In this document: positions 6,740 to 15,603 of the stretch, piece after piece
Layout of the letters: every line of letters begins with the position of its first letter
Position numbering within the stretch: position 1 is the first letter of the stretch
Assembly: GCA_035656495.1 (NCBI GenBank)
Contig: DASRSL010000223.1
Location: 1 to 64,000, forward strand
Direction of reading: 5' to 3'
Length of the DNA stretch: 64,000 bases
Origin: Roseiarcus sp035656495
GTDB lineage: Bacteria; Pseudomonadota; Alphaproteobacteria; Rhizobiales; Beijerinckiaceae
Notes under the pieces: model-generated
What the model was told of the DNA's origin: nothing
Database searches by the model: none
What the model saw: only the letters and a program-made list of their open reading frames with translations
Position numbers and translations under genes: made by a program

Positions 6740-8143
6740 CTACCGCCACTCCCTGACGTCGACGAACCGCCCGGCGATCGCGGCGGCGGCGGCCATCGCC
6801 GGCGAGACGAGGTGGGTGCGGCCCTTGTAGCCCTGGCGGCCCTCGAAATTGCGGTTCGAGGTCGAGGCGCAGCGCTCGCCCGGCAGGAGCTTGTCCGGGT
6901 TCATCGCGAGGCACATCGAGCAACCGGGCTCGCGCCATTCGAAGCCGGCGGCGAGAAAAACCCTGTCGAGTCCTTCCGCCTCGGCCTCAGCCTTGACCAG
7001 GCCCGAGCCCGGCACGACCATCGCGTTGACGCGCTCGCTCACCTTGCGCCCCTCGACGATTTTCGCCGCGGCGCGCAAATCCTCGATGCGTCCGTTGGTG
7101 CAGGAGCCGATGAAGACGCGATCGATCTCGATGTCGGCGATTTTCTCGCCGCCCTGAAGCCCCATGTAGTCGAGGGCGCGCTGGATCGAGGCGCGCTTCT
7201 GCTCGCTCGACGCGTCGGAGAGGCGCGGAACGCGCCCCGTGATCGAGACGACGTCCTGCGGGCTCGTGCCCCAGGTGACGACCGGCGGCAGACCGGCCGC
7301 GTCGAGCCTCACCTCGGCGTCGAACTCGGCGCCCTCGTCGGTGCGCAAGGCGTCCCAATAGCTGCGCGCCTCATCCCACAGGGCGCCCTTCGGCGCCTTC
7401 GGCCGGTCCTTGAGATAGGCGTAGGTTTTCTCGTCGGGCGCGATCATGCCGGCCCGCGCGCCACCCTCGATCGACATATTGCACACCGTCATGCGACCCT
7501 CCATCGAGAGCGCCTCGATCGCCGAGCCGCAATATTCGATGACGTGGCCCGTTCCGCCCGCCGTGCCGATCGTGCCGATGATCGAGAGAATGATGTCCTT
7601 GGCGGTCACGCCTTCGGGCAGCGCGCCGTCGACCTTGACCCGCATGTTCCTGGCCTTGGTCTGGATCAAGGTCTGGGTCGCCAGCACATGCTCGACCTCG
7701 GAGGTGCCGATGCCGTGGGCGAGCGCGCCGAAGGCGCCGTGGGTCGACGTGTGGCTGTCGCCGCAGACGATCGTCGTTCCCGGCAGGGTGAAGCCCTGCT
7801 CCGGTCCGATGATGTGCACGATGCCCTGCCGGCCGTCGAACTCGTCGAAATATTGGATGCCGAATTCCCGCGCATTGGCCGCCAGCGTCTCGACCTGCTG
7901 GCGGCTCTCGGGATCGGCGATGCCCTTGCTGCGGTCGGTCGTCTGGATGTTGTGGTCGACGACGGCGAGCGTCTTCTCCGGCGCGCGCACCCGGCGCCCC
8001 GCCGTGCGCAGGCCCTCGAACGCCTGCGGACTGGTCACCTCGTGGACGAGATGGCGATCGATGTAGATGAGGCTCAGGCCGCTCTTCGTCTCGATGACAT
8101 GGTCGTCCCAGATCTTGTCATACAACGTACGCGGCTTGGCCAT
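6740..8143 (-). CDS. leuC: 3-isopropylmalate dehydratase large subunit
   Basis: A 467-residue protein of the aconitase superfamily, full length for LeuC. It isomerises 2- and 3-isopropylmalate in leucine synthesis together with LeuD. The start MAKPRTLYDKIWDDHVI is typical. HTSTHGAFGALAHGIGTSEVEHVLATQ is present, as are [4Fe-4S] ligands in GSCTNGR and in EPGCSMCLAMNPD. The small-subunit gene leuD is not adjacent in this window. Downstream on the same strand only the promoterless end of the toxin locus follows, read from its own promoter. Confidence 0.97.
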   Translation of the reverse strand: MAKPRTLYDKIWDDHVIETKSGLSLIYIDRHLVHEVTSPQAFEGLRTAGRRVRAPEKTLAVVDHNIQTTDRSKGIADPESRQQVETLAANAREFGIQYFDEFDGRQGIVHIIGPEQGFTLPGTTIVCGDSHTSTHGAFGALAHGIGTSEVEHVLATQTLIQTKARNMRVKVDGALPEGVTAKDIILSIIGTIGTAGGTGHVIEYCGSAIEALSMEGRMTVCNMSIEGGARAGMIAPDEKTYAYLKDRPKAPKGALWDEARSYWDALRTDEGAEFDAEVRLDAAGLPPVVTWGTSPQDVVSITGRVPRLSDASSEQKRASIQRALDYMGLQGGEKIADIEIDRVFIGSCTNGRIEDLRAAAKIVEGRKVSERVNAMVVPGSGLVKAEAEAEGLDRVFLAAGFEWREPGCSMCLAMNPDKLLPGERCASTSNRNFEGRQGYKGRTHLVSPAMAAAAAIAGRFVDVREWR

Positions 8144-8235
8144 AACGGTCTCCGGCGCCGGACCGGCGCGAATTCATGGGGGATGGCGGGCTATCTATGC
8201 CGAACGGGGCGAAGAAGGAAGGGGCAGACCGAGCC

Positions 8236-8655
8236 TTAAGGCGCATGTCCTTCATACTGGGGCAGGCCATCGGCAATGGTGAACCAAGGCGCCTTCGAGC
8301 CCATGAAGATGCGTTTGTCCGGCCGGATGGTCGGGTCGTCGACGAGCGTCCCCATGGCGACGTGAACGAAGGCGCCATCGCGGACCACGGAGTAGAGCAG
8401 CGAGCCGCAAACCGCACAGTGGGCGTCATGGGCCTTGTCGCCGCCGTAGATCAGAAGGTGGTCCTTCCCCTCGACGACCGCAAGCTTTTCGCTCTCGATG
8501 CCGGCGAAGGGCCTGAAGGCGAGCCGGTCGTCCGCCGACAATTCGAGCAATGACACTAAGCCGTGTAGCCGAATTCATCCGCCACGACGAAGCGGACCGC
8601 GCGGCAGAAGCAGGCGCCAGTCAGCCTTGCGGGCGTTTGCAGCTTCCTCGGTCAT
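8236..8655 (-). pseudogene. GFA-family (glutathione-dependent formaldehyde-activating-like) protein, broken
   Basis: The ATG at 8655 has an excellent AAGGAGGA ribosome site and opens MTEEAANARKADWR, then stops after 26 codons. Shifting frame recovers the zinc-binding GFA pattern C-F-C-R-AVRFVVADEFGYTA, an in-frame TAG, then CHCSNCRRTTGS. A second shift leads into a long open frame carrying AFRPFAGIE, HCAVCGSLLYSVVRDGAFVH and GSKAPWFTIADGLPQYEGH. Together they make one GFA protein (CENP-V/GFA zinc fold) with two frameshifts and one nonsense codon. The part from 8556 down could still be translated from a GTG, but it would lack the first zinc ligands. Confidence 0.8.
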
Positions 8656-8739
8656 GCCGATCCTCCTTGAGCGTTGAACATGGCGAACTATGTATGGGCG
8701 AGAGGGCGAACTAGCGACTTGCTCCTGGAACTCCGACAA

Positions 8740-8764
8740 GGAACGAACAGGCCCGTGGCGCGTT
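8740..8764 (+). promoter_or_regulatory. EcfG-type general stress promoter, GGAAC-N16-CGTT
   Basis: A perfect consensus match with a 16-nt spacer in the 195-bp gap before the 2-oxoacid:ferredoxin oxidoreductase operon, pointing toward it. CGTT ends 86 nt before the first ATG of the operon. An AT-rich patch (8781-8818) lies in between. Confidence 0.55.
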
Positions 8765-8850
8765 TGTGAATGGTTGGAAAAGAGTAAAGTATTTCCGCGA
8801 GTTAATATATCTTTATGTCAGGTTCCGCTTGACTCGGCCCCGATTCGGGT

Positions 8851-10734
8851 ATGAATGCGCGTCGACCAATTCGGCTGGGAGTTGGTCGGGGACGGCAAGG
8901 AGATCCAAGCGTCGTGCAAGCGACTGACATCGCGCCTCGCGTGGCGAAGGCGACGGACATTCAAAACCCCGATTACTTCCATAAGGTGATCGACTGCCAA
9001 TGGGCCTGCCCCGCCCATACGCCCGTCCCGGAGTACATTCGCCGGATCGCGCAGGGGGATCATAACGGCGCGTATCTGATCAACTGGAAATCGAACGTCT
9101 TTCCCGGCATTCTCGGGCGCACCTGCGACCGCCCTTGCGAGCCGGCCTGCCGGCGGGGGCGCCTCGAGGAGCAGCCGGTCGCCATCTGCCGGCTAAAGCG
9201 GGTCGCGGCGGACCGCAAGCAGAACATCGAAGCCCTTCTCCCGGAGGCCCCGGCGACGCTGAACGGCAAGCGAATCGCCTGCGTCGGCGCGGGGCCAGCG
9301 TCGCTGACGGTGGCGCGGGATCTGGCGGCGATCGGCTACGAGGTCGTCGTGTTCGATTCCGACTCGCGCGCCGGGGGCATGATGCGGAGCCAGATCCCGA
9401 AGTTCCGCCTGCCCGACGAAGTGATCGACGAAGAGGTGGGGTATGCGCTCAGGACCGGCGGCCAGTTTGTCGCCGGCCGGCGCATCAACAGCCTCAGGGC
9501 GCTGCTCAGCGAAAGCTACGATGCGGTCTTCGTCGGGTGCGGAGCGCCGCACGGGCGCGATCTCGACATCCCCGGCCGAGGGGAAGCTTCGAACAACGTC
9601 CGCGTCGGCATCGAGTGGCTGGCAAGCGTGTTTTTCGGCCATACGCACAGGATCGGGCGACGGGTGGTGGTTCTGGGCGGCGGTAATACCGCCATGGACT
9701 GCTGCCGCACCTCGCGTCGTCTCGGCGGCTCCGAGGTCAAGGTGGTGGTGCGCTCCGGTTACGCGGAGATGAAGGCGTCGCCGTGGGAAAAGGAGGACGC
9801 AATCCACGAGGGGGTGGAAATCCTCAATTATCTCGCGCCCAAGGCCTTCACCCGCGAGCAAGACCGCCTCACCGGCGTCCTCTTCGAAAAAGTCAAGGCC
9901 GAGAAGGATGAGCACGGCCGGCGGAAGCTTGTTCCGACCGGCGAGCCGGACGTTCATATCCCCTGCGACGACGTGCTGATCGCCGTCGGCCAGGAGAACG
10001 CTTTTCCCTGGATCGAGAGCGATCTGGGATTGGCGGTGGACCGCAGCGGAATGCCCGCTGTCGATCCGGTCACCTTCCAGTCGAGCCTACCTCGGGTCTT
10101 CTTCGGCGGCGACGCCGCCTTCGGCCCGAAGAACATCATCACGGCGGTCGCGCACGGGCACGAGGCGGCGATCTCGATCGACGCTTTTTGCCGGGGCGCC
10201 GATCCGGGTGTCCGTCCGCCCCCGATGACCAATCTCGTCAGCCAGAAGATGGGCATCCACGAGTGGTCCTACGACAGCGCGATCACGCTCGATCGCCGCT
10301 TCGCCGTGCCGACGGTCGAGCGCGCCGCGGCGCTGAGGAACCTGCGCACCGAAGTGGAGCTCGGCTTCACCGACGCGCAGGCGCTCGGCGAGGCGCGGCG
10401 CTGCCTCAACTGCGACGTCCAGACCGTCTTCTCGGCCCCGGCCTGCATCGAGTGCGACGCCTGCGTCGACGTCTGCCCGATCGATTGCATCTCGTTCGTA
10501 CCGAACGCGCCCGAGGAGGAATTGCGCCGCTCGCTCTTCGTGCCGGCGGCCAATCTCGAGCAGGCGATCCTCGTCTCCGAGCCGGTCAAGAGCCGGCGCG
10601 TCATGGTCAAGGACGAGGACCTCTGTCTGCACTGCGGCTTGTGCGCCGAACGCTGTCCGACCGCCGCATGGGACATGCAGAAGTTTATCGTCGAAATGGC
10701 GCAAGCGGGGCATGCATGCCGATCAAGGCCGTAA
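8851..10734 (+). CDS. GltD-like FAD/NAD(P)H oxidoreductase fused to a 2x[4Fe-4S] ferredoxin domain
   Basis: A 627-residue protein. Residues 45-105 carry the GltD-type N-terminal cluster cysteines (CQWACPAHTPV, then GRTCDRPCEPACRRG). Residues 140-455 form a two-dinucleotide-binding oxidoreductase with GAGPASL for FAD and VLGGGNTAMDC for NAD(P)H, ending in FFGGDAAFGP. Residues 525-605 hold two ferredoxin clusters (CIECDACVDVCP and CLHCGLCAERCP). It overlaps the next gene by 19 nt, so the three genes form an operon. The probable job is to shuttle electrons between NAD(P)H and the 2-oxoacid oxidoreductase (inference). The first ATG lacks a ribosome site. A GTG at 8914 preceded by AAGGAG may be the real start. 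Confidence 0.88.
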   Translation: MNARRPIRLGVGRGRQGDPSVVQATDIAPRVAKATDIQNPDYFHKVIDCQWACPAHTPVPEYIRRIAQGDHNGAYLINWKSNVFPGILGRTCDRPCEPACRRGRLEEQPVAICRLKRVAADRKQNIEALLPEAPATLNGKRIACVGAGPASLTVARDLAAIGYEVVVFDSDSRAGGMMRSQIPKFRLPDEVIDEEVGYALRTGGQFVAGRRINSLRALLSESYDAVFVGCGAPHGRDLDIPGRGEASNNVRVGIEWLASVFFGHTHRIGRRVVVLGGGNTAMDCCRTSRRLGGSEVKVVVRSGYAEMKASPWEKEDAIHEGVEILNYLAPKAFTREQDRLTGVLFEKVKAEKDEHGRRKLVPTGEPDVHIPCDDVLIAVGQENAFPWIESDLGLAVDRSGMPAVDPVTFQSSLPRVFFGGDAAFGPKNIITAVAHGHEAAISIDAFCRGADPGVRPPPMTNLVSQKMGIHEWSYDSAITLDRRFAVPTVERAAALRNLRTEVELGFTDAQALGEARRCLNCDVQTVFSAPACIECDACVDVCPIDCISFVPNAPEEELRRSLFVPAANLEQAILVSEPVKSRRVMVKDEDLCLHCGLCAERCPTAAWDMQKFIVEMAQAGHACRSRP

Positions 10735-12548
10735 ACGATTTCGTCATTCGCTTCGCCAACGTGAACGGCTCGGGCTCCGCGAGCGCCAACCTCCTGTTCG
10801 CGCGTTCGATCTTGCGGATCGGCGTGCCAATCGCGCCGCGCAATATTTTTCCTTCCAACATCCAGGGCCTGCCGACCTGGTACGAGGTGCGGGTGAGCGA
10901 GGACGGGTGGCTCGGGGCGCGCGGCGGCGCCGACATGCTGGTCGCGATGAACGCGCAGACCTTCGCCCAGGACGTCGCGGCGCTTGAGCCCGGCGGCTAC
11001 CTTTTCTACGACTCCACGCGTCCGTTCCCGCCGTCCGCGGCGCGAGACGACATCGTCGTCCTCGGCATGCCGCTGACCGAAATCTGCGCCACGCAATATC
11101 GCGATCCAAGGCAGCGTCAGCTCTACCGCAACATGGTCTATGTCGGGGCGCTCGCCGCTCTCCTCGACATCGACCTCGCGGTCATGGAGACGCTTGCGGC
11201 GGAACGCTTCAAGGGCAAGGACAAGCTGATCGAGGCCAATCAGCGTGCGCTTCGGATCGGCTACGAAGAGGCGAAGTCGCGATTCGCATGTCCCCTCGGC
11301 ATTCGCGTCAAGCGCAGCGATGTGGTCGGCGACCGCATTCTCGTCGATGGCAATTTCGCCGCCGCGCTCGGCGCGGTCTACGGCGGCGCGACGGTCTGCG
11401 CGTGGTATCCGATCACGCCGTCCACCTCGCTCGCCGAGGCGTTCGAGCGCAATTGCGCGCGCTACCGCACCGACGCGACGGGAAAGAAGAACTACGCCAT
11501 CCTGCAGGCTGAGGACGAGATCGCGGCGATCGGGGTCGTCGTGGGCGCCGGCTGGAACGGCGCGCGCGCCTTCACCGCCACTTCCGGCCCCGGCGTCTCG
11601 CTGATGCAGGAGTTCTTCGGCCTCGCGTATTTCGCCGAGATCCCCGTGGTGGTGTTCGACGTCCAGCGCGGCGGGCCCTCGACCGGAATGCCGACCCGCA
11701 CCCAGCAGTCCGACCTCCTGTCCTGCGCGTTCGCTTCGCATGGCGACACCAAGCACGTGCTGCTCATTCCCGACGGCCCGAACGAGGCATTCGAATTCGC
11801 CGCGAGCGCTTTCGATCTCGCTGAGCGGCTGCAAACCGTCGTTTTCGTCATGCTCGACCTCGACATCGGCATGAATTCGCACTTGAGCGCGCCGTTCAAG
11901 TGGGACGACGCCCGCATTTACGACCGCGGCAAGGTTCTCTCGTTCGAGGAGCTGGAAAAAGCCCCGAATTTCGGCCGCTACGACGACGTCGACGGCGACG
12001 GAATCCCATACCGGACGCTTCCCGGCGGCCATCCGACGCGCGGCGCCTATTTCACCCGCGGCACCAGCCGCGATCGCTTCGCGCGCTATACCGAGGAAGG
12101 CCTCCCCTATATCGACAACATGGAGCGGCTCGAGCACAAGTTCGAGACTGCGCGCAGTCTGCTGCCGCGGCCGGTCCTCAAGCGGGCTGCGAAGCCGACG
12201 CGGATTGGCGTTCTCTATTACGGATCGACCGCCGCGCCGATGGACGAAGCCCATAAGACGCTGGCGGACGAGGGGATTCATGTCGACGCCCTGCGCATCC
12301 GCGCGTTTCCGATGACGCGGGAAGTCTCCGATTTCATCGCCAGCCATGATCGGATTTTCGTTGTGGAGCAGAATCGCGACGCGCAGATGCGCACGCTGAT
12401 TTCGACCGATCTGGGCGTCGCGACGGACCGCTGGACGCCGATCCTCCACTTCAACGGGATGCCGACCTCCGCCCGCTTCATTCATCGCGAAATCGCGGCG
12501 AACTTGCGCGAGCCGGCCGCGTCGCAACCTCTCGAGGCCGCCGAATGA
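10716..12548 (+). CDS. korA: 2-oxoacid:ferredoxin oxidoreductase, fused gamma-alpha subunit
   Basis: A 610-residue protein. Residues 1-185 are the gamma domain (NGSGSASANLLFARSILRIG, then FPSNIQGLPTWYEVRVS). Residues 205-600 are the alpha domain with CAWYPITPSTSLAEAFE, then TATSGPGVSLMQEFFGLAYFAEIPVVVFDVQRGGPSTGMPT in one run. This order is the KorA type of 2-oxoglutarate:ferredoxin oxidoreductase, which interconverts 2-oxoglutarate plus CoA with succinyl-CoA and CO2. Other 2-oxoacids are possible. The ATG at 10716 lies within the end of the preceding gene. The next gene starts by ATGA overlap. Confidence 0.9.
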   Translation: MPIKAVNDFVIRFANVNGSGSASANLLFARSILRIGVPIAPRNIFPSNIQGLPTWYEVRVSEDGWLGARGGADMLVAMNAQTFAQDVAALEPGGYLFYDSTRPFPPSAARDDIVVLGMPLTEICATQYRDPRQRQLYRNMVYVGALAALLDIDLAVMETLAAERFKGKDKLIEANQRALRIGYEEAKSRFACPLGIRVKRSDVVGDRILVDGNFAAALGAVYGGATVCAWYPITPSTSLAEAFERNCARYRTDATGKKNYAILQAEDEIAAIGVVVGAGWNGARAFTATSGPGVSLMQEFFGLAYFAEIPVVVFDVQRGGPSTGMPTRTQQSDLLSCAFASHGDTKHVLLIPDGPNEAFEFAASAFDLAERLQTVVFVMLDLDIGMNSHLSAPFKWDDARIYDRGKVLSFEELEKAPNFGRYDDVDGDGIPYRTLPGGHPTRGAYFTRGTSRDRFARYTEEGLPYIDNMERLEHKFETARSLLPRPVLKRAAKPTRIGVLYYGSTAAPMDEAHKTLADEGIHVDALRIRAFPMTREVSDFIASHDRIFVVEQNRDAQMRTLISTDLGVATDRWTPILHFNGMPTSARFIHREIAANLREPAASQPLEAAE

Positions 12549-13600
12549 CCTATGTCGCCAAGCCCAAGTTTCATCATCCCTCGATCGCGGTCAACGCGCT
12601 CGGCTTCACCCACCGCGACTACGAAGGGGCCATGTCGACGCTGTGCGCCGGCTGTGGGCACGACTCGATCAGCGCGGCGATCGTGCACGCCTGCTTCGAG
12701 CTCGCCTTGCCGCCGCATCGCATCGCAAAGCTCAGCGGCATCGGCTGCTCGTCCAAGACGCCGACCTACATGCTCGGCCAGAGCCACGGCTTCAACGCGG
12801 TGCATGGGCGGATGCCGTCGGTGCTGACCGGCGCCAATCTCGCCAACCGCGACCTCGTCTATCTCGGCATTTCCGGCGACGGCGACACCGCTTCGATCGG
12901 CTTCGGGCAGTTCGCCCACGTGATGCGGCGCGGCGTCAACATGGTCTATATCGTGGAGAACAACGGCGTCTACGGCCTGACCAAAGGCCAATTCTCGGCG
13001 ACCGCCGACCGCTGCTCGACGAGCAAGAAGGGAGCCCGCGCGGCCAGCGAGCCGATCGACCTCGTGTCCGTGGCCATCGAGGTCGGCGCCACCTTCGCCG
13101 CGCGCAGTTTTTCCGGCGACAAGGCGCAGCTCGTGCCGCTGATCAAGGCCGCGTTCGAGCACCGCGGCGCGGCCTTCATCGACGTCATCTCCCCCTGCGT
13201 CACCTTCAACAACCACGAAGGCTCGACCAAGAGCTACGATTACGTGCGCGAGCACAACATCGCGATGAACGCGCTCGACTTCATCACTGGAAAAGGCCCG
13301 ATCGAGATCGATTACGCCGAGGGCGCGGGCCAGGCGGTGACCATGCACGACGGAACGACGATCCACCTGCGCAAGCTCGATGGGAGCCACGACGTCACCG
13401 ACCGTGCCGCCGCCCTGATGGCGCTCGAGCGATGCCGGAACGCCGGCGAGATCGCCACTGGCCTCCTGTACATCGACAGAGAGGTCGAGGACTTGCATGA
13501 TGTTCTGAACACAACCACGCGCCCGCTGAACGAGCTGGCCGAAGCGGAACTCTGCCCCGGCTCGAAAGCGCTCGAGGCGACCAACGCGTCGCTGAGGTGA
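12545..13600 (+). CDS. korB: 2-oxoacid:ferredoxin oxidoreductase beta subunit (TPP-binding)
   Basis: A 351-residue protein. It has the CAGCGHDSI and GIGCSSKTPTYM cysteines that, with a later Cys in SPCVTFNNHEGSTKSY, ligate the beta-subunit [4Fe-4S] cluster. The thiamine-diphosphate motif GDGDTASIGFGQFAHVMRRG, VENNGVYGLTKGQFS is also present. It pairs with the gamma-alpha subunit upstream, with ATG and TGA overlapping by 4 nt. It is the last gene of the operon, and the gap to the hydrolase gene is 67 nt. Assignment as 2-oxoglutarate rather than pyruvate enzyme rests on the two-gene KorAB architecture and is moderately certain. Confidence 0.9.
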   Translation: MTYVAKPKFHHPSIAVNALGFTHRDYEGAMSTLCAGCGHDSISAAIVHACFELALPPHRIAKLSGIGCSSKTPTYMLGQSHGFNAVHGRMPSVLTGANLANRDLVYLGISGDGDTASIGFGQFAHVMRRGVNMVYIVENNGVYGLTKGQFSATADRCSTSKKGARAASEPIDLVSVAIEVGATFAARSFSGDKAQLVPLIKAAFEHRGAAFIDVISPCVTFNNHEGSTKSYDYVREHNIAMNALDFITGKGPIEIDYAEGAGQAVTMHDGTTIHLRKLDGSHDVTDRAAALMALERCRNAGEIATGLLYIDREVEDLHDVLNTTTRPLNELAEAELCPGSKALEATNASLR

Positions 13601-13667
13601 GCCTCTCCGTGCTCCCTCGTATCCTTGGCGGTGAAGATTTGCCCGAAGGACACGAAAACGCAGGTTC

Positions 13668-14693
13668 ATGAAGGTCCCAAACGCCTTGGCCGCCTGCGTT
13701 CTCGCAGGCGGATGCCTCATCGGCCTTCCAGTCCCGGCCTCGGCTGACCAGCCTGTCTACGGGCCGGAACTTCAGGGCTTCGACTATCCCTGGCCGGTGC
13801 GTGACTACGCCTTTTCCTCGCAGGGCGAGCCGATGGCCATGCGCTTCATGGACGTGCCGCCGGCGACGGCGCCGAACGGCAGGACGGCCGTCGTCATGCA
13901 CGGCAAGAATTTCTGCTCGGCGACCTGGGAACAGACGATCAAGGCGCTGAGCGGCGGAGGCTATCGCGTCGTCGCGCCGGACCAGATCGGCTTCTGCAAG
14001 TCGACCAAGCCCGAGCGCTATCAGTACAGTTTCCAGCAGCTGGCGGCGAACACCCACGCGCTTCTTGCCTCGCTCGGAATCAAGGACGCCGTCGTGATCG
14101 GCCATTCGACCGGCGGCATGCTCGCGGCGCGCTACGCGTTGATGTATCCTGGCGAGACGTCGGCCCTCGTCCTCGTCGATCCGATCGGGCTCGAGGACTG
14201 GAAAGCGCTCGGCGTTCCCTGGCGCAGCGTCGACCAGTGGATCGAACGCGAGAAGAGCGTGACCCCAGCGCGTCTGCGCGCCTACGAGCAGTCGACCTAC
14301 TATGCCGGTGAGTGGCGGCCCGAGTACGATCATTGGATCACGATGCTCGGGGGGCTCGCGCAAGGGCCGGGCCGCGACATCGTCGCCCGCAACGCCGGGC
14401 TGATCGACGACATGATCTATGACCAGCCGGTCGTCTACGAATTTCCGCTGATCCGGGTCCCGACCATCCTGATGATCGGCGACAGGGACACGACGGCGAT
14501 CGGAAAGGATTTTTCGCCGCCGGAGGTGCGGGCGAGGCTCGGGCATTACCCGGAGCTCGCGCAGAAGACCAAGGCTGCAATTCCAGGCGCCCGGCTGATC
14601 GAGTTCCCCGAGGCCGGGCACGCGCCCCAGCTGCAGGAGCCCGAGCGGTTCAACGCGGCCCTGATCGGCGCGCTGGGGCGGGTTCTCCAATAA
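13668..14693 (+). CDS. Secreted alpha/beta-fold hydrolase
   Basis: A 341-residue protein with a signal peptide of about 27 residues (hydrophobic AACVLAGGCLIGL, cleavage near ASA). The alpha/beta hydrolase core has an oxyanion segment MHGKNFCSATW and the nucleophile elbow GHSTGG. The acid is probably Asp in GDRDTTAIG, and the base is His in EAGHAPQ. ADQIGF-like and FQQLAANTHALLASLGI segments place it near the lipase/epoxide-hydrolase-like esterases. The substrate is unknown. It may be read from the upstream operon or alone. Confidence 0.88.
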   Translation: MKVPNALAACVLAGGCLIGLPVPASADQPVYGPELQGFDYPWPVRDYAFSSQGEPMAMRFMDVPPATAPNGRTAVVMHGKNFCSATWEQTIKALSGGGYRVVAPDQIGFCKSTKPERYQYSFQQLAANTHALLASLGIKDAVVIGHSTGGMLAARYALMYPGETSALVLVDPIGLEDWKALGVPWRSVDQWIEREKSVTPARLRAYEQSTYYAGEWRPEYDHWITMLGGLAQGPGRDIVARNAGLIDDMIYDQPVVYEFPLIRVPTILMIGDRDTTAIGKDFSPPEVRARLGHYPELAQKTKAAIPGARLIEFPEAGHAPQLQEPERFNAALIGALGRVLQ

Positions 14694-14834
14694 CGGACGA
14701 CCGGCAATGGGGCGTCCCCTCACCGAGCCCGTCGATCAGAGCCTCGCCGTGAGGACAAGGATCTGGACTCCTGTGATGCTGGCGCCCCCGACGGCGCCCC
14801 CCATATCTTGTCAGTCCGCAGCCGGAGCACGTCC

Positions 14835-15260
14835 ATGACCGCGGCTTTGCAATATCAAGTCCGCTTCGATCTCGCCGAAGCCGCGCGCGCGGAAGCGCTG
14901 CGCCGCGGGCAGACTGAGCCTGCGCTTGTTCCGCTCGTCGCGGCGCTGGCGCGGCATCACGCTGTGGCGAAGTGCCAGTACGACGCCTTCGCCGAGTATG
15001 TCGCCGCCGCCGAGCAGCACGGCGTCGACCAGTTTCCGCTTTACGCCTGGACCAAGGCGACGATAGAGAATCCGGTGAAGAAGGAGAAGTACCTCAAGTC
15101 CTTCTCCCTCCACGTCGAGGGCCAGGAGATCTATGACAAGGCGGCGGCGGACGCGCTCGAGGCGGAGCTGAAGCCCCTCGCCGAGGCCGGGGTCGTCAGC
15201 CGGCTCAAGAAATACGACACCGACCCCGCGCATAATCCACAACCGCCGCAGCCGGGATAG
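14835..15260 (+). CDS. Hypothetical protein
   Basis: A 141-residue, alanine/glutamate-rich, probably all-helical soluble protein (MTAALQYQVRFDLAEAARAEALRRG at the start; DTDPAHNPQPPQPG at the end). It contains one cysteine and no signal peptide or membrane segment. The start at 14835 is chosen because the codons upstream of it in the same frame look non-coding. Codon usage matches the neighbours, so it is probably a real gene, but no family is recognised. Confidence 0.6.
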   Translation: MTAALQYQVRFDLAEAARAEALRRGQTEPALVPLVAALARHHAVAKCQYDAFAEYVAAAEQHGVDQFPLYAWTKATIENPVKKEKYLKSFSLHVEGQEIYDKAAADALEAELKPLAEAGVVSRLKKYDTDPAHNPQPPQPG

Positions 15261-15603
15261 CTTAGGAATCCTCAGCGACGTCGAGCTTTTGATCTCGTAG
15301 GCAAATGCTCCAACGGGGGCGCCCGGGCGGCGCCAGCCAAACGTGGGCAGCGCACCGGCTTCGGATTGCCGTGAAACGCCCGCCTCTAGAGGCCAAGGCA
15401 GGGCGAACAAATCCGGCGCCGCCTTTTGCGTCCGAGGAACGGCGATTGGAACGCCGCGGCGGACGCGATGTCGGCTGCGCGATTGACGTCTTTCTTCGTG
15501 GATCGACCCGCCGGCCCGGATGGAACGCTTTCTTAAGTTCCGTTAACCTTGCTCGGCGGAAGTGATTCGCGACGCACGAAAGTCGCGGTGGAACGGGGCC
15601 TAA
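15261..15603. other. Intergenic region before the SNF2 helicase gene
   Basis: No gene is visible on the plus strand with a ribosome site. The minus strand is open as part of a very long frame running antisense through the helicase genes, which I regard as a GC-rich artefact. The last 90 bp are less GC-rich (CTTTCTTAAGTTCCGTTAACC) and probably hold the promoter of the helicase operon, but no consensus can be pinned down. Confidence 0.4.

Noticed and set aside
10269..12527. A 752-codon antisense frame across the 2-oxoacid oxidoreductase alpha gene
   Set aside because: It has no recognisable domain and lies opposite a gene with clear catalytic motifs; antisense openness is common at this GC content.
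15508..15560. GGAAC followed by CGTT before the SNF2 gene as an EcfG promoter
   Set aside because: The spacer is 14 nt, outside the accepted 16-17.
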